A stretch of DNA of 64,000 bases from Asticcacaulis machinosus (lineage in GTDB: Bacteria; Pseudomonadota; Alphaproteobacteria; Caulobacterales; Caulobacteraceae), in contig NZ_JAQQKV010000001.1 in NCBI RefSeq assembly GCF_028550435.1, positions 1,178,001 to 1,242,000 of the forward strand. The letters are read 5' to 3'. The stretch's first letter is position 1, and every line of letters begins with the position of its first letter. Shown piece by piece: positions 53,750 through 62,700 of this stretch. Under the pieces are notes generated by a model. It had not been told where the DNA came from. It made no database searches and was given only the letters and a program-made list of their open reading frames with translations. Both the position numbers and the translations under genes were made by a program.

Positions 53750-55453
53750 TTATTCTGTCAGGCGGATCTTCTTGATCGACCGGACTATGCTGCCCAAGGC
53801 CCCGCTCAACTCACTGGCGTTTGACAGATTGTAGTAGTAGTCCGACCGTGAGGCACATTGCTCCAGCAGGGATGAGTTCCCTTCCATAACCCGCACGGTA
53901 AAGATGGTGATGCCCTTGGCCTTGGCGGCCTTACAGGCCTCCAGCGTGCGCGCATCAATATCCGCCGTCTTGGTGGTCCACCGGTTCTGGGTATTCTGAC
54001 CATCGGTGACAACGATCATGTATTTATTGATATTTTCCGTGCCAAACGCCACACCGGTATTGAACGGCAAGCCCGGCGACAGCACTTCCATGCCCCATTG
54101 CACGCCGATCGTGACATTGGTATTGCCGGCGGGCGCCATCTTTTGCACATGGGCGCGGGCGGCGGTAATGTCAGTCGTCAGACCCATAACCGGCAGCAAG
54201 GTATTGGTGGCGCATTTCGAGGCCGGATAGTTCTTGGCCGCCGTCGTGCCATCCGGCGATTCGGCCGAGATATCATAGGGCTGGGTGCGATCAATGACGC
54301 AGCCATTCCAGTTGGTCGTGCCGACCCCCAACAGGTCCGAGTTGGCCGAAATGGTGTCATTATTTTTGATATCGGTCGTTGAGCCTGACCCGTAACCGCC
54401 GGTGTTGGCATAGGTCGACGTCACCGTGCCGGAGTAGAGGCTATAGTTATTATTGGGTTTGTTGTAATAGGCTGACTGCGGATACTTGGTCGAATTGGTA
54501 TCGACGTTGGACGCAGACCCCGTCGTGCTCGATGTGACCTGATAGGTCGCTTCGCGCGATACGACCATGTAATTACAGCTATTATAATAGTTATAGCCAA
54601 CATAGCAGCCGCCATTACCGGATTTATAATAGTAGGACGTGGCAAACACTTTGATATAGGATTTGCCGTTACTGTTGTAGGCATAGGTGTAGGTTTTCAT
54701 GTTCGACGTACAGGCCGACACATCCGACGTACTGGCGCACAAGGCGGTCTGGGTGGTGACCAGCGCGCCGCAGCGGCCATCGGACAGGCTGGAACACGAG
54801 ACGATCTTTTCGGCCTCACCATATTCGATGCTGGAAGTCGGCACGCCCTTAATGTTGACCTGAGTATCAAACGGCACAATGGCCACCTTGCTGCCGCCCG
54901 AAGTGCCATCAGACCCCACCAGTCCCGCCAGCGTCGTATCGACGCTCGACTTCAGGTTCGTCATCCGGTTGTCTTTGGACATGGAACCCGTGTTATCGAG
55001 CACGAAAACGATTTCCGAATCCGATATGGTCACGCCGGCATTGGCCGAGGCCGTGATGTGTATCGCCCCTGTTTTCTCACCACTCAACATACCCAGGAAG
55101 AAGGTATTGACATCCGCCTGCGCCAGATAGGTTTTGACGGTCATATTGTTCTGGGTCGCGGTCGACAGGTCGCCCGACGCATTCAACAAAATACGGGATT
55201 CGCTGATATTGTTATTAAACGCCTGATCGGCGGCGTCTTCCTGCGCCGTATCGGACACCGACGCCACCAGAGCCCCGGCAATGGCGGCTGTATCCGCCGC
55301 ATCCTGAAGCTTGGCCTTGGCGCGCATGATACCGACCAGATCCGTCCCGGTACCGACAGCCGCCACGATAGGCAGGGCTGAAAACGCCATGATAACCGCC
55401 ACATTGCCACGGTTGTTCGCGCGAAAACGCTGCCACAGATTTGCCAAAGCCAT
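53750..55453 (-). CDS. Tad-type pilus assembly protein with vWA domain 2
   Basis: This 567-residue paralog of the downstream gene has an N-terminal helix (RGNVAVIMAFSALP), the TadE/G-like KAKLQDAADTAAIAGA, and a vWA domain with MIDAS DNTGSMS (about 155) and VVTDGQNTQ. A long Tyr/Asn/Ser-rich low-complexity insert (about 235-400) separates the two halves. The inserts of the two paralogs share little sequence though the frameworks align. ATG 55453. Upstream and downstream lack the other Tad genes (cpaF, tadBC), so these are stand-alone members. Confidence 0.78.
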   Translation of the reverse strand: MALANLWQRFRANNRGNVAVIMAFSALPIVAAVGTGTDLVGIMRAKAKLQDAADTAAIAGALVASVSDTAQEDAADQAFNNNISESRILLNASGDLSTATQNNMTVKTYLAQADVNTFFLGMLSGEKTGAIHITASANAGVTISDSEIVFVLDNTGSMSKDNRMTNLKSSVDTTLAGLVGSDGTSGGSKVAIVPFDTQVNIKGVPTSSIEYGEAEKIVSCSSLSDGRCGALVTTQTALCASTSDVSACTSNMKTYTYAYNSNGKSYIKVFATSYYYKSGNGGCYVGYNYYNSCNYMVVSREATYQVTSSTTGSASNVDTNSTKYPQSAYYNKPNNNYSLYSGTVTSTYANTGGYGSGSTTDIKNNDTISANSDLLGVGTTNWNGCVIDRTQPYDISAESPDGTTAAKNYPASKCATNTLLPVMGLTTDITAARAHVQKMAPAGNTNVTIGVQWGMEVLSPGLPFNTGVAFGTENINKYMIVVTDGQNTQNRWTTKTADIDARTLEACKAAKAKGITIFTVRVMEGNSSLLEQCASRSDYYYNLSNASELSGALGSIVRSIKKIRLTE

Positions 55454-55636
55454 CACACCACACTGATCCCAGCCACAGAGATCAAAATACGGCGTCAGGC
55501 TTTAACAAAGTCAAAATTTATAAGGTAAACAAAATTGACTATACGGTTAAGGATAAGCGCGCTTAACTATTAAATTATGTCAACCATGTAATTTTTACCA
55601 ACAAACCCTTAATTTTCAATAAAATGAATATCTTCG

Positions 55637-56512
55637 TTATGTATAAACACCCATATCAAGTTCCAGATCAGCACAAAGCTTTGTAATTTCCTCGTGAACC
55701 GGCGCTGAAAGCATCTTTTTACCACCTGCGGGGTGCGGAAACTCAAGCTGAAACGCGTGCAGCATAAGGCGCTTCACCGATCGCCCGCCCAGGCTCAAGG
55801 CTCCGCCATAGCGCGGGTCACCGGCAATCGGACACCCCAGATGCGCCATATGAACGCGGATCTGGTGCATACGTCCGGTAAAGGGTTTAGCCACCACCAG
55901 AGCCGCCTCTGAGTTACGCGAAACCACCTCATAATGAGTGCGCGATTCCAGCGCGTCGGGGTGATTAGCTTCGCACACCCGCGAATAGGCTTCGCGGCCA
56001 ATGTCTTCGCGCCGTAGCGGCACATCGATCACCCCGCGATCTTTCAGGTTATGCGGATTGGACACCACCAGCAAATAGGTCTTGTGAAACTGGCGCGCGA
56101 TCATCGCCTTACCCAGAAACGACGCTGCGGGCTTGGTCTTGGCCACCAGAATAATGCCCGATGTGTCGCGATCCAGCCGGTGGATCAGGCGTGGTTTCTT
56201 ACCGTTCGACTTGGCAAAGGCCCACAACAGGTCATCAAGGTTGTGAAAATCCGGCCCACGCCCGCCCTGGGACGACAGGTTATAGATCTTGTTGAAGCCC
56301 ATGATCTCGGCGTCTTCATAGACCAGCATCGATTTGATCAGCGCCACAGCCTCTTCACTGAGCGCGATCGGCCGGTCGATGGCCTTGAGGTTTTTAGGCG
56401 TCTGAGGTTTGCGTCCGCCATTGGCGTCACGCCGCGCAATAGCGGCCTGATGCTGGGGCGAATGGCGCGAAGCCTTTTTACGGCTGATCTTGTCCTGCTT
56501 TTTCGGGGTCAT
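55637..56512 (-). CDS. RluA-family pseudouridine synthase
   Basis: The 291-residue cytoplasmic enzyme carries the RluA catalytic block IHRLDRDTSGIILVAKT with the essential Asp, and later KPFTGRMHQIRVHMAHLGCPI. The region between has normal RluC/RluD spacing. No clear S4 domain is visible at the N-terminus, which is a basic tail (KKASRHSPQHQAAI). It probably converts uridine to pseudouridine in 23S rRNA; target site not determinable. ATG 56512. Confidence 0.88.
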   Translation of the reverse strand: MTPKKQDKISRKKASRHSPQHQAAIARRDANGGRKPQTPKNLKAIDRPIALSEEAVALIKSMLVYEDAEIMGFNKIYNLSSQGGRGPDFHNLDDLLWAFAKSNGKKPRLIHRLDRDTSGIILVAKTKPAASFLGKAMIARQFHKTYLLVVSNPHNLKDRGVIDVPLRREDIGREAYSRVCEANHPDALESRTHYEVVSRNSEAALVVAKPFTGRMHQIRVHMAHLGCPIAGDPRYGGALSLGGRSVKRLMLHAFQLEFPHPAGGKKMLSAPVHEEITKLCADLELDMGVYT

Positions 56513-56569
56513 GCCCGCGAAGTATCAGGGTTGGGCGTTAAGGTCAAAGTCTCACGAATTAGCACTTGC

Positions 56570-56596
56570 ATAATGTATGCAAAAAGTGTACATTAT
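56570..56596. promoter_or_regulatory. Inverted repeat operator upstream of brnT
   Basis: ATAATGTA (56570-56577) and TACATTAT (56589-56596) form a perfect inverted repeat with an 11-bp spacer, within a stretch also containing TTGCATAATGTATGCAA. It lies just before the ribosome site of the operon. BrnA proteins are ribbon-helix-helix DNA-binding antitoxins that repress their own operon, so this is the probable operator. Confidence 0.55.
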
Positions 56597-56615
56597 TTTT
56601 GCACAGGAGAACAGA

Positions 56616-56690
56616 ATGACCCAAATCAAAGTTAAACTAGGAATTCTCCCATGCGCTTCCAATGGAATGAAGACAAGCGACAGGCCGTAA
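56616..56690 (+). CDS. Possible 24-codon leader ORF overlapping brnT
   Basis: ATG 56616 has a better ribosome site (CAGGAGAACAGA) than brnT itself and opens a reading frame MTQIKVKLGILPCA... that ends with TAA about 75 bp later, inside brnT in another frame. It may set brnT expression by translational coupling or re-initiation, or be meaningless. No homology is recognised. Confidence 0.3.
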   Translation: MTQIKVKLGILPCASNGMKTSDRP

Positions 56691-56953
56691 TCAAGGAGCG
56701 GCAAGTCGATATCTTATATGCGGCGCTAATTTTCGAAGGCGACGTTTTAACCCGCGTCGATGACCGCAAAGACTACGGCGAAGAACGCCTCATTTCGATG
56801 GGCATGGTGGGTGACGAAGTTTTTGTTATCGTCTACACCCTGAGAGATGACGAAATACGTTTAATCACAGCATGGAAAGGAGGTCGCCTTGAACAAGAGC
56901 ACTATCAAACAGGCATCCTTAAGCGATCTCAGGAAGATGCAGGAAAAGGGTGA
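56651..56953 (+). CDS. brnT: BrnT-family ribonuclease toxin
   Basis: The 100-residue protein matches BrnT, the RNase toxin of type II BrnT/BrnA modules: FQWNEDKRQAVIKERQVD, then FEGDVLTRVDDRKDYGEERLISMG and VFVIVYTLRDDEIRLITAW. BrnT folds like RelE and degrades RNA to arrest growth. Its start (ATG 56651) has only AGGA. Its 3' end overlaps the antitoxin gene by 65 bp, longer than the few-base overlap usual for these pairs. Confidence 0.88.
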   Translation: MRFQWNEDKRQAVIKERQVDILYAALIFEGDVLTRVDDRKDYGEERLISMGMVGDEVFVIVYTLRDDEIRLITAWKGGRLEQEHYQTGILKRSQEDAGKG

Positions 56954-57167
56954 GCTTTTTCATACCCCTGACGCCTCCGAAGGCGAAGCGTTAGGTGCCG
57001 AATTCTGGGCAAAGGCCGAACTGAAATCGCCCACAAAGAAATCCGTACACCTAAAAATCGATTCAGAGGTTTTCGATTATTTCGTCTCCGAAACCGGTGG
57101 CAAGGGTCACCTCACGCGCATGCAGCAGGTCTTAAAGGCTTACGTGGCCGCACACCACCGGACTTAG
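56889..57167 (+). CDS. brnA: BrnA-family antitoxin
   Basis: The 92-residue protein matches BrnA: an N-terminal disordered toxin-binding part (LSDLRKMQEKGELFHTPDASEGEAL) and a C-terminal ribbon-helix-helix (KKSVHLKIDSEVFDYFVSETGGKG, LTRMQQVLKAYVAAH). It neutralises BrnT and represses the operon. It starts with TTG 56889, but the ribosome site AAGGAGG is consensus and embedded in brnT, so the antitoxin is probably made in excess. Its TAG overlaps the stop of the DUF805 gene on the other strand. Confidence 0.86.
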   Translation: MNKSTIKQASLSDLRKMQEKGELFHTPDASEGEALGAEFWAKAELKSPTKKSVHLKIDSEVFDYFVSETGGKGHLTRMQQVLKAYVAAHHRT

Positions 57168-57667
57168 ACAAAAACTTCGCCTACAGCAACCTCGTCAGTT
57201 TGCGGCGGCTGCAAAAACCAGTAGAGCAGAATGAAGTAACCAAACACCAGCAATAAGAGCAGCCACCAGCCGCTTTGGTTGACATCGTGCAATCTGCGTA
57301 CAGCGACCGAAAGACTTGGGATGGCCAGCAGCGGGATCGTCAACAGCGGCGCCGCCGACCACCATGTCGGGTTTTCCCGCGCCATATAGGCCAGAATTAC
57401 CGCCGCCAACAGGCTAAGACCGCACAATATGCCCACGACAATCGCAAACGTGAAGAAATCCAGCCGGTTCGCTCGGCCTTTAAAATCAAATGCCCGCGTA
57501 AAGCCTGCCGTTCCCGCCTGAACAATCGTGGCCGTTGGAGACTGAGCACCAAAACGATTGGAGGTTTTCTGCAATTTACGCAGAAACGGCAGGGCGCATA
57601 GAAAGATGATGACGGCCGCGCCACCAACGGGAAGCCCCACAAGCACAATCAAAAATACCGCCAGCAT
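57164..57667 (-). CDS. DUF805 membrane protein 4
   Basis: The 167-residue protein has an additional N-terminal helix (MLAVFLIVLVGLPVGGAAVIIFLCALPFL split at 1-29) before the DUF805 fold. That fold has FDFKGRANRLDFF, VAVRRLHDVNQSGWW and a C-terminal YWFLQPP. It is adjacent to DUF805 protein 5 on the same strand, 23 bp apart, so both are likely co-transcribed. Its stop codon overlaps the brnA stop on the opposite strand by two bases. Confidence 0.8.
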   Translation of the reverse strand: MLAVFLIVLVGLPVGGAAVIIFLCALPFLRKLQKTSNRFGAQSPTATIVQAGTAGFTRAFDFKGRANRLDFFTFAIVVGILCGLSLLAAVILAYMARENPTWWSAAPLLTIPLLAIPSLSVAVRRLHDVNQSGWWLLLLLVFGYFILLYWFLQPPQTDEVAVGEVFV

Positions 57668-57690
57668 TCCCCCTTCTCCCCAGCAAAAGC

Positions 57691-58149
57691 CTAATCAAAC
57701 ACGGCGGCCTTGTCCTCAAGGTCGTTTTGCGACGGTTGTGCCCATAGATAAATCAGCACGAAAATCCCGAAACCGAAGCTAAGTAACTGCCACCAGCCGG
57801 AGCGGTTAATATCGTGCAAACGACGCGCCCCCACGGCTAAACTTGGGACAAAAAAAGCGTATGAAGCAGCCCCAAATGCCTCAATTCCTGTTATAGCCGT
57901 CAGCACAACCGCTACAATATTGACCAGCACATTAAAGAGATAGAACCACCAGAACTCTGATCGCGTAGCGCGGCCTTTGAAATCAAGATACTTTTTCAGA
58001 CACACCACGATCGCGTCACCCATGCCCATACTGACAGGCTGTGGGCCGAAGCGATTACCTGGCTGACGTTTTACAACTAGCAACAAAAGAGCCGGCAAAC
58101 CGCCAACTATGATGATAATCAGCAAATGCCAGATCGAGAAACTGCCCAT
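57691..58149 (-). CDS. DUF805 membrane protein 5
   Basis: This 152-residue DUF805 protein has an added N-terminal helix (WHLLIIIIVGGLPALLLLVV), then YLDFKGRATRSEFWWFYLFNVLVN, VGARRLHDINRSGWWQLL and a C-terminal YLWAQPSQND. It closely resembles protein 4. It is transcribed immediately after rarA (17 bp after its stop codon) and may share its transcript. Confidence 0.8.
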   Translation of the reverse strand: MGSFSIWHLLIIIIVGGLPALLLLVVKRQPGNRFGPQPVSMGMGDAIVVCLKKYLDFKGRATRSEFWWFYLFNVLVNIVAVVLTAITGIEAFGAASYAFFVPSLAVGARRLHDINRSGWWQLLSFGFGIFVLIYLWAQPSQNDLEDKAAVFD

Positions 58150-58166
58150 ATAAAACCCCTAAAAAA

Positions 58167-59501
58167 TTACCGCTTCTGCTTATATGCCCGCAACTGGGCC
58201 CAATAGTCGAGGCGCTCTTTGACCTTGCCTTCGTGGCCATCGCCCTTGGGGTCGTAGAATTTCGGGCGGGGCATACCATTCGGGAAATAGTTCTGGCCTG
58301 AAAAGCCATCGGGGTCATCAGGGTCGTAGATATAGCCCTCACCGTAGCCCAGATCTTTCATCAGCTTGGTCGGCGCGTTGCGGATGACTTCGGGCGGGTC
58401 GAGATCGCCGGTGTCGCGCGCGGCCTTCATGGCGGCCTTAAAGGCCACATAGACCGCGTTCGATTTGGGCGCTGAGGCCATGTGCACCAGCGCCTGCGCG
58501 ATCGCCAGTTCACCTTCGGGGGAGCCTAAGACTTCGTAAGTTTCGCGCGCCGCATTGGTCATGATCAGCGACATAGGATCGGCGGCGCCGATGTCTTCGG
58601 ACGCCATGCGCTGCATCCGGCGGGCGATATAGAGCGGGTCTTCGCCACCCTGTAACATGCGCGCAAACCAGTACAGCGCCGCATCGGGGTCTGAGCCGCG
58701 CACCGACTTATGCAGGGCCGAGATCAGGTTATAGTGGCCTTCGCGGTCTTTGTCGTAGTTGGGCCGGCGCTTTTGCAGGTGCTGAAGTAAGGCTTCGGAA
58801 TTGATCGGCGCCTCAAAGCCCATACGGTCGATGGTCTCAATGAGGGTCAGCAGATAGCGCCCGTCTCCGTCCGATAGCCCTTTCAGGGTTTCGCGCGCCT
58901 CCGGTTCCAGCGGCAGGGCGCGCCCCAGATGGGCTTCGGCGCGGGCAATGAGCGTTTCCATCGCCTCATCATCCAGCCGTTTGAGCACAAACACCTGACA
59001 GCGCGACAGCAGAGCGCCGTTCAGCTCAAACGACGGATTTTCGGTCGTGGCCCCAATCAGGGTCACCACGCCAGACTCGACATAGGGTAAGAAACTGTCC
59101 TGCTGGGCGCGGTTAAAACGATGGATTTCGTCGACAAATAGCACGACGCGCTTGCCCATATTGCGTTGCATCTGGGCGGCCTCAAAGGCTTTTTTCAGAT
59201 CGGCCACGCCGGAAAAGACAGCGGAAATCTGCTGAAATTCATAACCGGCGGACGACGCCAGCAACCGTGCCAGGGTCGTCTTACCCACCCCCGGCGGGCC
59301 CCACAGGATGATGGACGGCAAAAAGCCGCGATCGACGCTGCGCCGGATCGGCCCATCAGGCCCGACCAGATGCCCTTGCCCCACCACCTCAGCAATCGAC
59401 TGCGGCCGCAGCCGGTCAGCCAGCGGTTTATAACCGCTGTCGTTCGGCGTCAGGTCAGGTGTTTTCGGGGTGAGACCCGCGGCCTCAAACAAATCGGACA
59501 T
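58167..59501 (-). CDS. rarA: Replication-associated recombination protein A (RarA/MgsA)
   Basis: The 444-residue clamp-loader-like AAA+ ATPase acts at stalled forks and homologous recombination sites. Walker A is GPPGVGKTTLAR, Walker B LFVDEIHRFNRAQQD, sensor I region IGATTENPSFELN, and the C-terminal tetramerisation domain contains GGEDPLYIARRM and SEDIGAADP. Length and motifs are standard. ATG 59501. It precedes DUF805 protein 5 by 17 bp, but the link may be accidental. Confidence 0.93.
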   Translation of the reverse strand: MSDLFEAAGLTPKTPDLTPNDSGYKPLADRLRPQSIAEVVGQGHLVGPDGPIRRSVDRGFLPSIILWGPPGVGKTTLARLLASSAGYEFQQISAVFSGVADLKKAFEAAQMQRNMGKRVVLFVDEIHRFNRAQQDSFLPYVESGVVTLIGATTENPSFELNGALLSRCQVFVLKRLDDEAMETLIARAEAHLGRALPLEPEARETLKGLSDGDGRYLLTLIETIDRMGFEAPINSEALLQHLQKRRPNYDKDREGHYNLISALHKSVRGSDPDAALYWFARMLQGGEDPLYIARRMQRMASEDIGAADPMSLIMTNAARETYEVLGSPEGELAIAQALVHMASAPKSNAVYVAFKAAMKAARDTGDLDPPEVIRNAPTKLMKDLGYGEGYIYDPDDPDGFSGQNYFPNGMPRPKFYDPKGDGHEGKVKERLDYWAQLRAYKQKR

Positions 59502-59554
59502 GCGAACATATATAGAACGATTTTTTTAACCACGAAAGGGCCTTAGTTAAGAAA

Positions 59555-59783
59555 AAGCCCCTCACCCTAGCCCTCTCCCCGCAAGCAGGGAGAGGGGATT
59601 CCCCCTCCGCCTCGCAAGCTCGGCACCTCCCCATGCAAAGCATAGGGAGGAGAAAAACTATACAACCCACCGGCTGTGGAATCGTAAGATTTGAGACGAG
59701 TAGCAGGAGCCTAGCGACGGAGGTACACTTAAGTACCTCCTAGCAACGGCGACGCCCTAATCGGCCAAAGATTGCGATTCCAC
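59555..59783. repeat. Repeat-rich intergenic region with long palindrome
   Basis: Between rarA and the RND gene lie three hairpins. CCTCTCCCCGC/CAGGGAGAGGGG is near 59571-59597. CCTCCCCATGC/GCATAGGGAGG is near 59626-59650. A 108-bp imperfect palindrome (59676-59783) is centred on GGAGGTAC-acttaa-GTACCTCC. Its outer arms GTGGAATCG and CGATTCCAC match perfectly, and the right arm lies inside the last codons of the RND gene. No gene is supported here. Confidence 0.6.
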
Positions 59784-62700
59784 CTCGTCCTTGCCTTCGG
59801 CGGTAAAGTACTTTTTCGTGTGGCGGCCAAAGAACTGGCTGATGTCGTCGATGAAAGTATAGGCCACCGGCACAAACAACAGGCTGAGCAGGGTCGAGGT
59901 AATCAACCCGCCAATGACCGCAATGGCCATCGGCTGGCGGAAGGCCACATCGGCGCCCCAGCCAATCGCAATCGGCAACATGCCTGCGCCCATCGCCACC
60001 GTCGTCATCAGGATGGGCCGAGCACGTTTGTGGGCCGCGTCCATCAGGCCGTCATGACGGGTCATGCCGTGCTTGATGGCCTCAATGGCATATTCGACCA
60101 GCAGGATCGAGTTCTTGGCGGCAATCCCCGTCAGCATGATCAGACCGATCAAAGCCGGCATGGACATGGATTTGCCTGTCACCAGCAGCAGGAAGAACGC
60201 GCCGCCGAACGACAGCGGCAATGCGGTCAAAATCGTCACCGGGTGGGTGAAGCTTTTGAACAGCAGCACCAGCACCACATACATCAACATAATGCCGGTC
60301 GAGATGGCGATCATGAAGCCCATGCCCATTTCGGCCTGATCTTCCTGTTCGCCGGTGACGATTTCCTTAACCTGAGGCGGCAGGTTTTTCATGGCCGGAA
60401 GGGCGCGCACGGCGTCCTGAGCGATACCGGCCGCAATGCCGTTTGCGATATTGCCTTTGATGGTGGCCGAACGGGAGCGTTCCGTGCGGTTGATCTGCAC
60501 AGGGCCAGCGGCAAACTGGATGTCGGCCACGGCGGCCAGCGGAACCGAGGTGCCAAATTTCGTCGGCACCTTAAGGTCATTCAGATTGGCGACATCAGTG
60601 CGCGCATCGGTTTTCAGCAGGACGCGGATCGGGATCTGACGGTCACCGACATTATATTTGGCGAGAATCTGATCGAAATCCCCCACCGTCGCCACGCGTG
60701 CTGCCTGTGAGATCGCCGCCGCCGACACGCCCATCAATGCCGCCTGATCGGGTTTTGGAACCACGATGATTTCCGGCCGCGTCAGGTTATCGGCGGAGGA
60801 TACGTTGGTCAGTTCCGGCAAGCCGCGCATCTGACGCTCAAGCTCACGCGACGCTTCGGCCAGCGCCACCGGATCATCGGACACCAGAGTAAAGCTGGTG
60901 ATTCCGCCCCCGCCGCCTTCCTGCCCAAAGGTCGAGCGGATGCCGGGATATTGCAGTACGAACTGGTTGAAGTCGGCCTCGAAATCCTGCTGCGAGAAGT
61001 TCCGGTCGTGACGCGGCACCAGATTGATGGTGAAGTTGGCTTTATTGACATCGACTGACGCATAGACGGATTTCACACCGTCGCGCTTGCTGATTTCGGC
61101 CATCAGGTCATTCACGACCTTATCGGTTTCATCCAGACGCGAACCGGGCGGCAAATCGACCTTAAGGAAGGACCGGCCATTATCGCCAACGGGGATAAAT
61201 TCACCCGGTAGCAGACCTGCGACCGCCATCGAGCCGATAAAGAAGCCGATGCCGATGGCCAGCACGGCCCAGCGGGTGCGTAGTTTCTCACCACGGGGCA
61301 GTTTTCCGGCTTTTTTGAAACAGGCAAAGGCAATCAGACCACCGACGATCAGCGTAAGGGCAGGCCCGATCAGTGACATGGGGTCGAAACCTGCCGGAGC
61401 CTTGAGCGCGCCGCTGACGCCGCCAAAGACCATCAGCGCGGTCAGAGCCAGCACAATGACGCCAAAGATCGTAAGCGCCACACGGGTGCTCATAAAGCGC
61501 AGATGCCCACTTAAGCCCCAGTTCAGGGTCTTGAGATAGCCCTTCATCCAGAACGGATCGGGGTGCTCCTTACCCGGATCGGAGCGCATCAGATAGGCGC
61601 CCATCAGCGGGGTAATGGTCCGCGCCACGACCAGCGAGAAGAACACCGACACACAGGCCGCCACCGCAAAGGACTTAAAGAACTGACCCACAATGCCCGG
61701 CATGAAGCCCACCGGCGCGAACACGGCGATGATGGTCGCGGTTGTCGCCACAACGGCGAGGCCAATTTCGTCGGCAGCTTCAATCGCGGCCTGATAGGGT
61801 TTTTTGCCGTCACGGATATGGCGGACGATGTTTTCAATTTCTACAATCGCGTCATCGACCAGAATCCCGATGGTCAGGGACAGAGCCAGCAGCGAGACGA
61901 TATTGAAGCTTTCGTTCATCACCCACATGATGAAAAAGGTCGGCAGCAGCGACAGCGGCATGGCCGTGGCCGAAATTAGGGTCGCGCGCCAATCGCGCAG
62001 GAACAGCCACACCACCAGCACCGCCAGAAGCGCGCCGATCGCCAGCGTCTCCATCGACGCCAGATAGCTCTCGTTCACCCAGTCGACCGAGGCCGTGACT
62101 TCTTCGAGGGTGATATTGGGGTTAGCCTTTTTGAGTTCTTCGATAGCCTCACGCACGCCCACGGCGACATCGACTTCGGAGGAGCCAATGGTGCGGTAGA
62201 CAGCAAAACCGACCACTTCCTGACCATTGAAGCGGGCACGGCTGCGCGGCTCAGACCAGGTATCGCTGACCTGCCCCAGATCGCCCAGACGGACCGACTG
62301 ACCATTATTCAGGTTGATGCGGGTGTCGCGTAAGATGTCGACCGAACCGGCGTTTCCGAGGGTGCGGATCGACTGCTCAGAGCCGCCGACCTCAAGCCGC
62401 CCGCCCGGCAGGTTGATATTGATATTGCGTAACTGCTGGCTGACTTCGGAGGCAGTGATCCCCTGCCCTGCCAGAAGCGCCGGATCGAGGTCGATGCGGA
62501 TTTCGCGGTCAACACCACCGTCGCGGGTGACCTTTGAGACACCGTTTTTGGCCAGCACTTTTTTCGAGATGTCGTTGTCGACAAACCACGATAATTGCTC
62601 AGGATTCATGCCCTCGCCGCGGATGATATAGGTAATCAGCGGCTCACCCGACGCCTCTTCGCGCCGGACGATGGGGTCGAGCACATCGGACGGCAGATTG

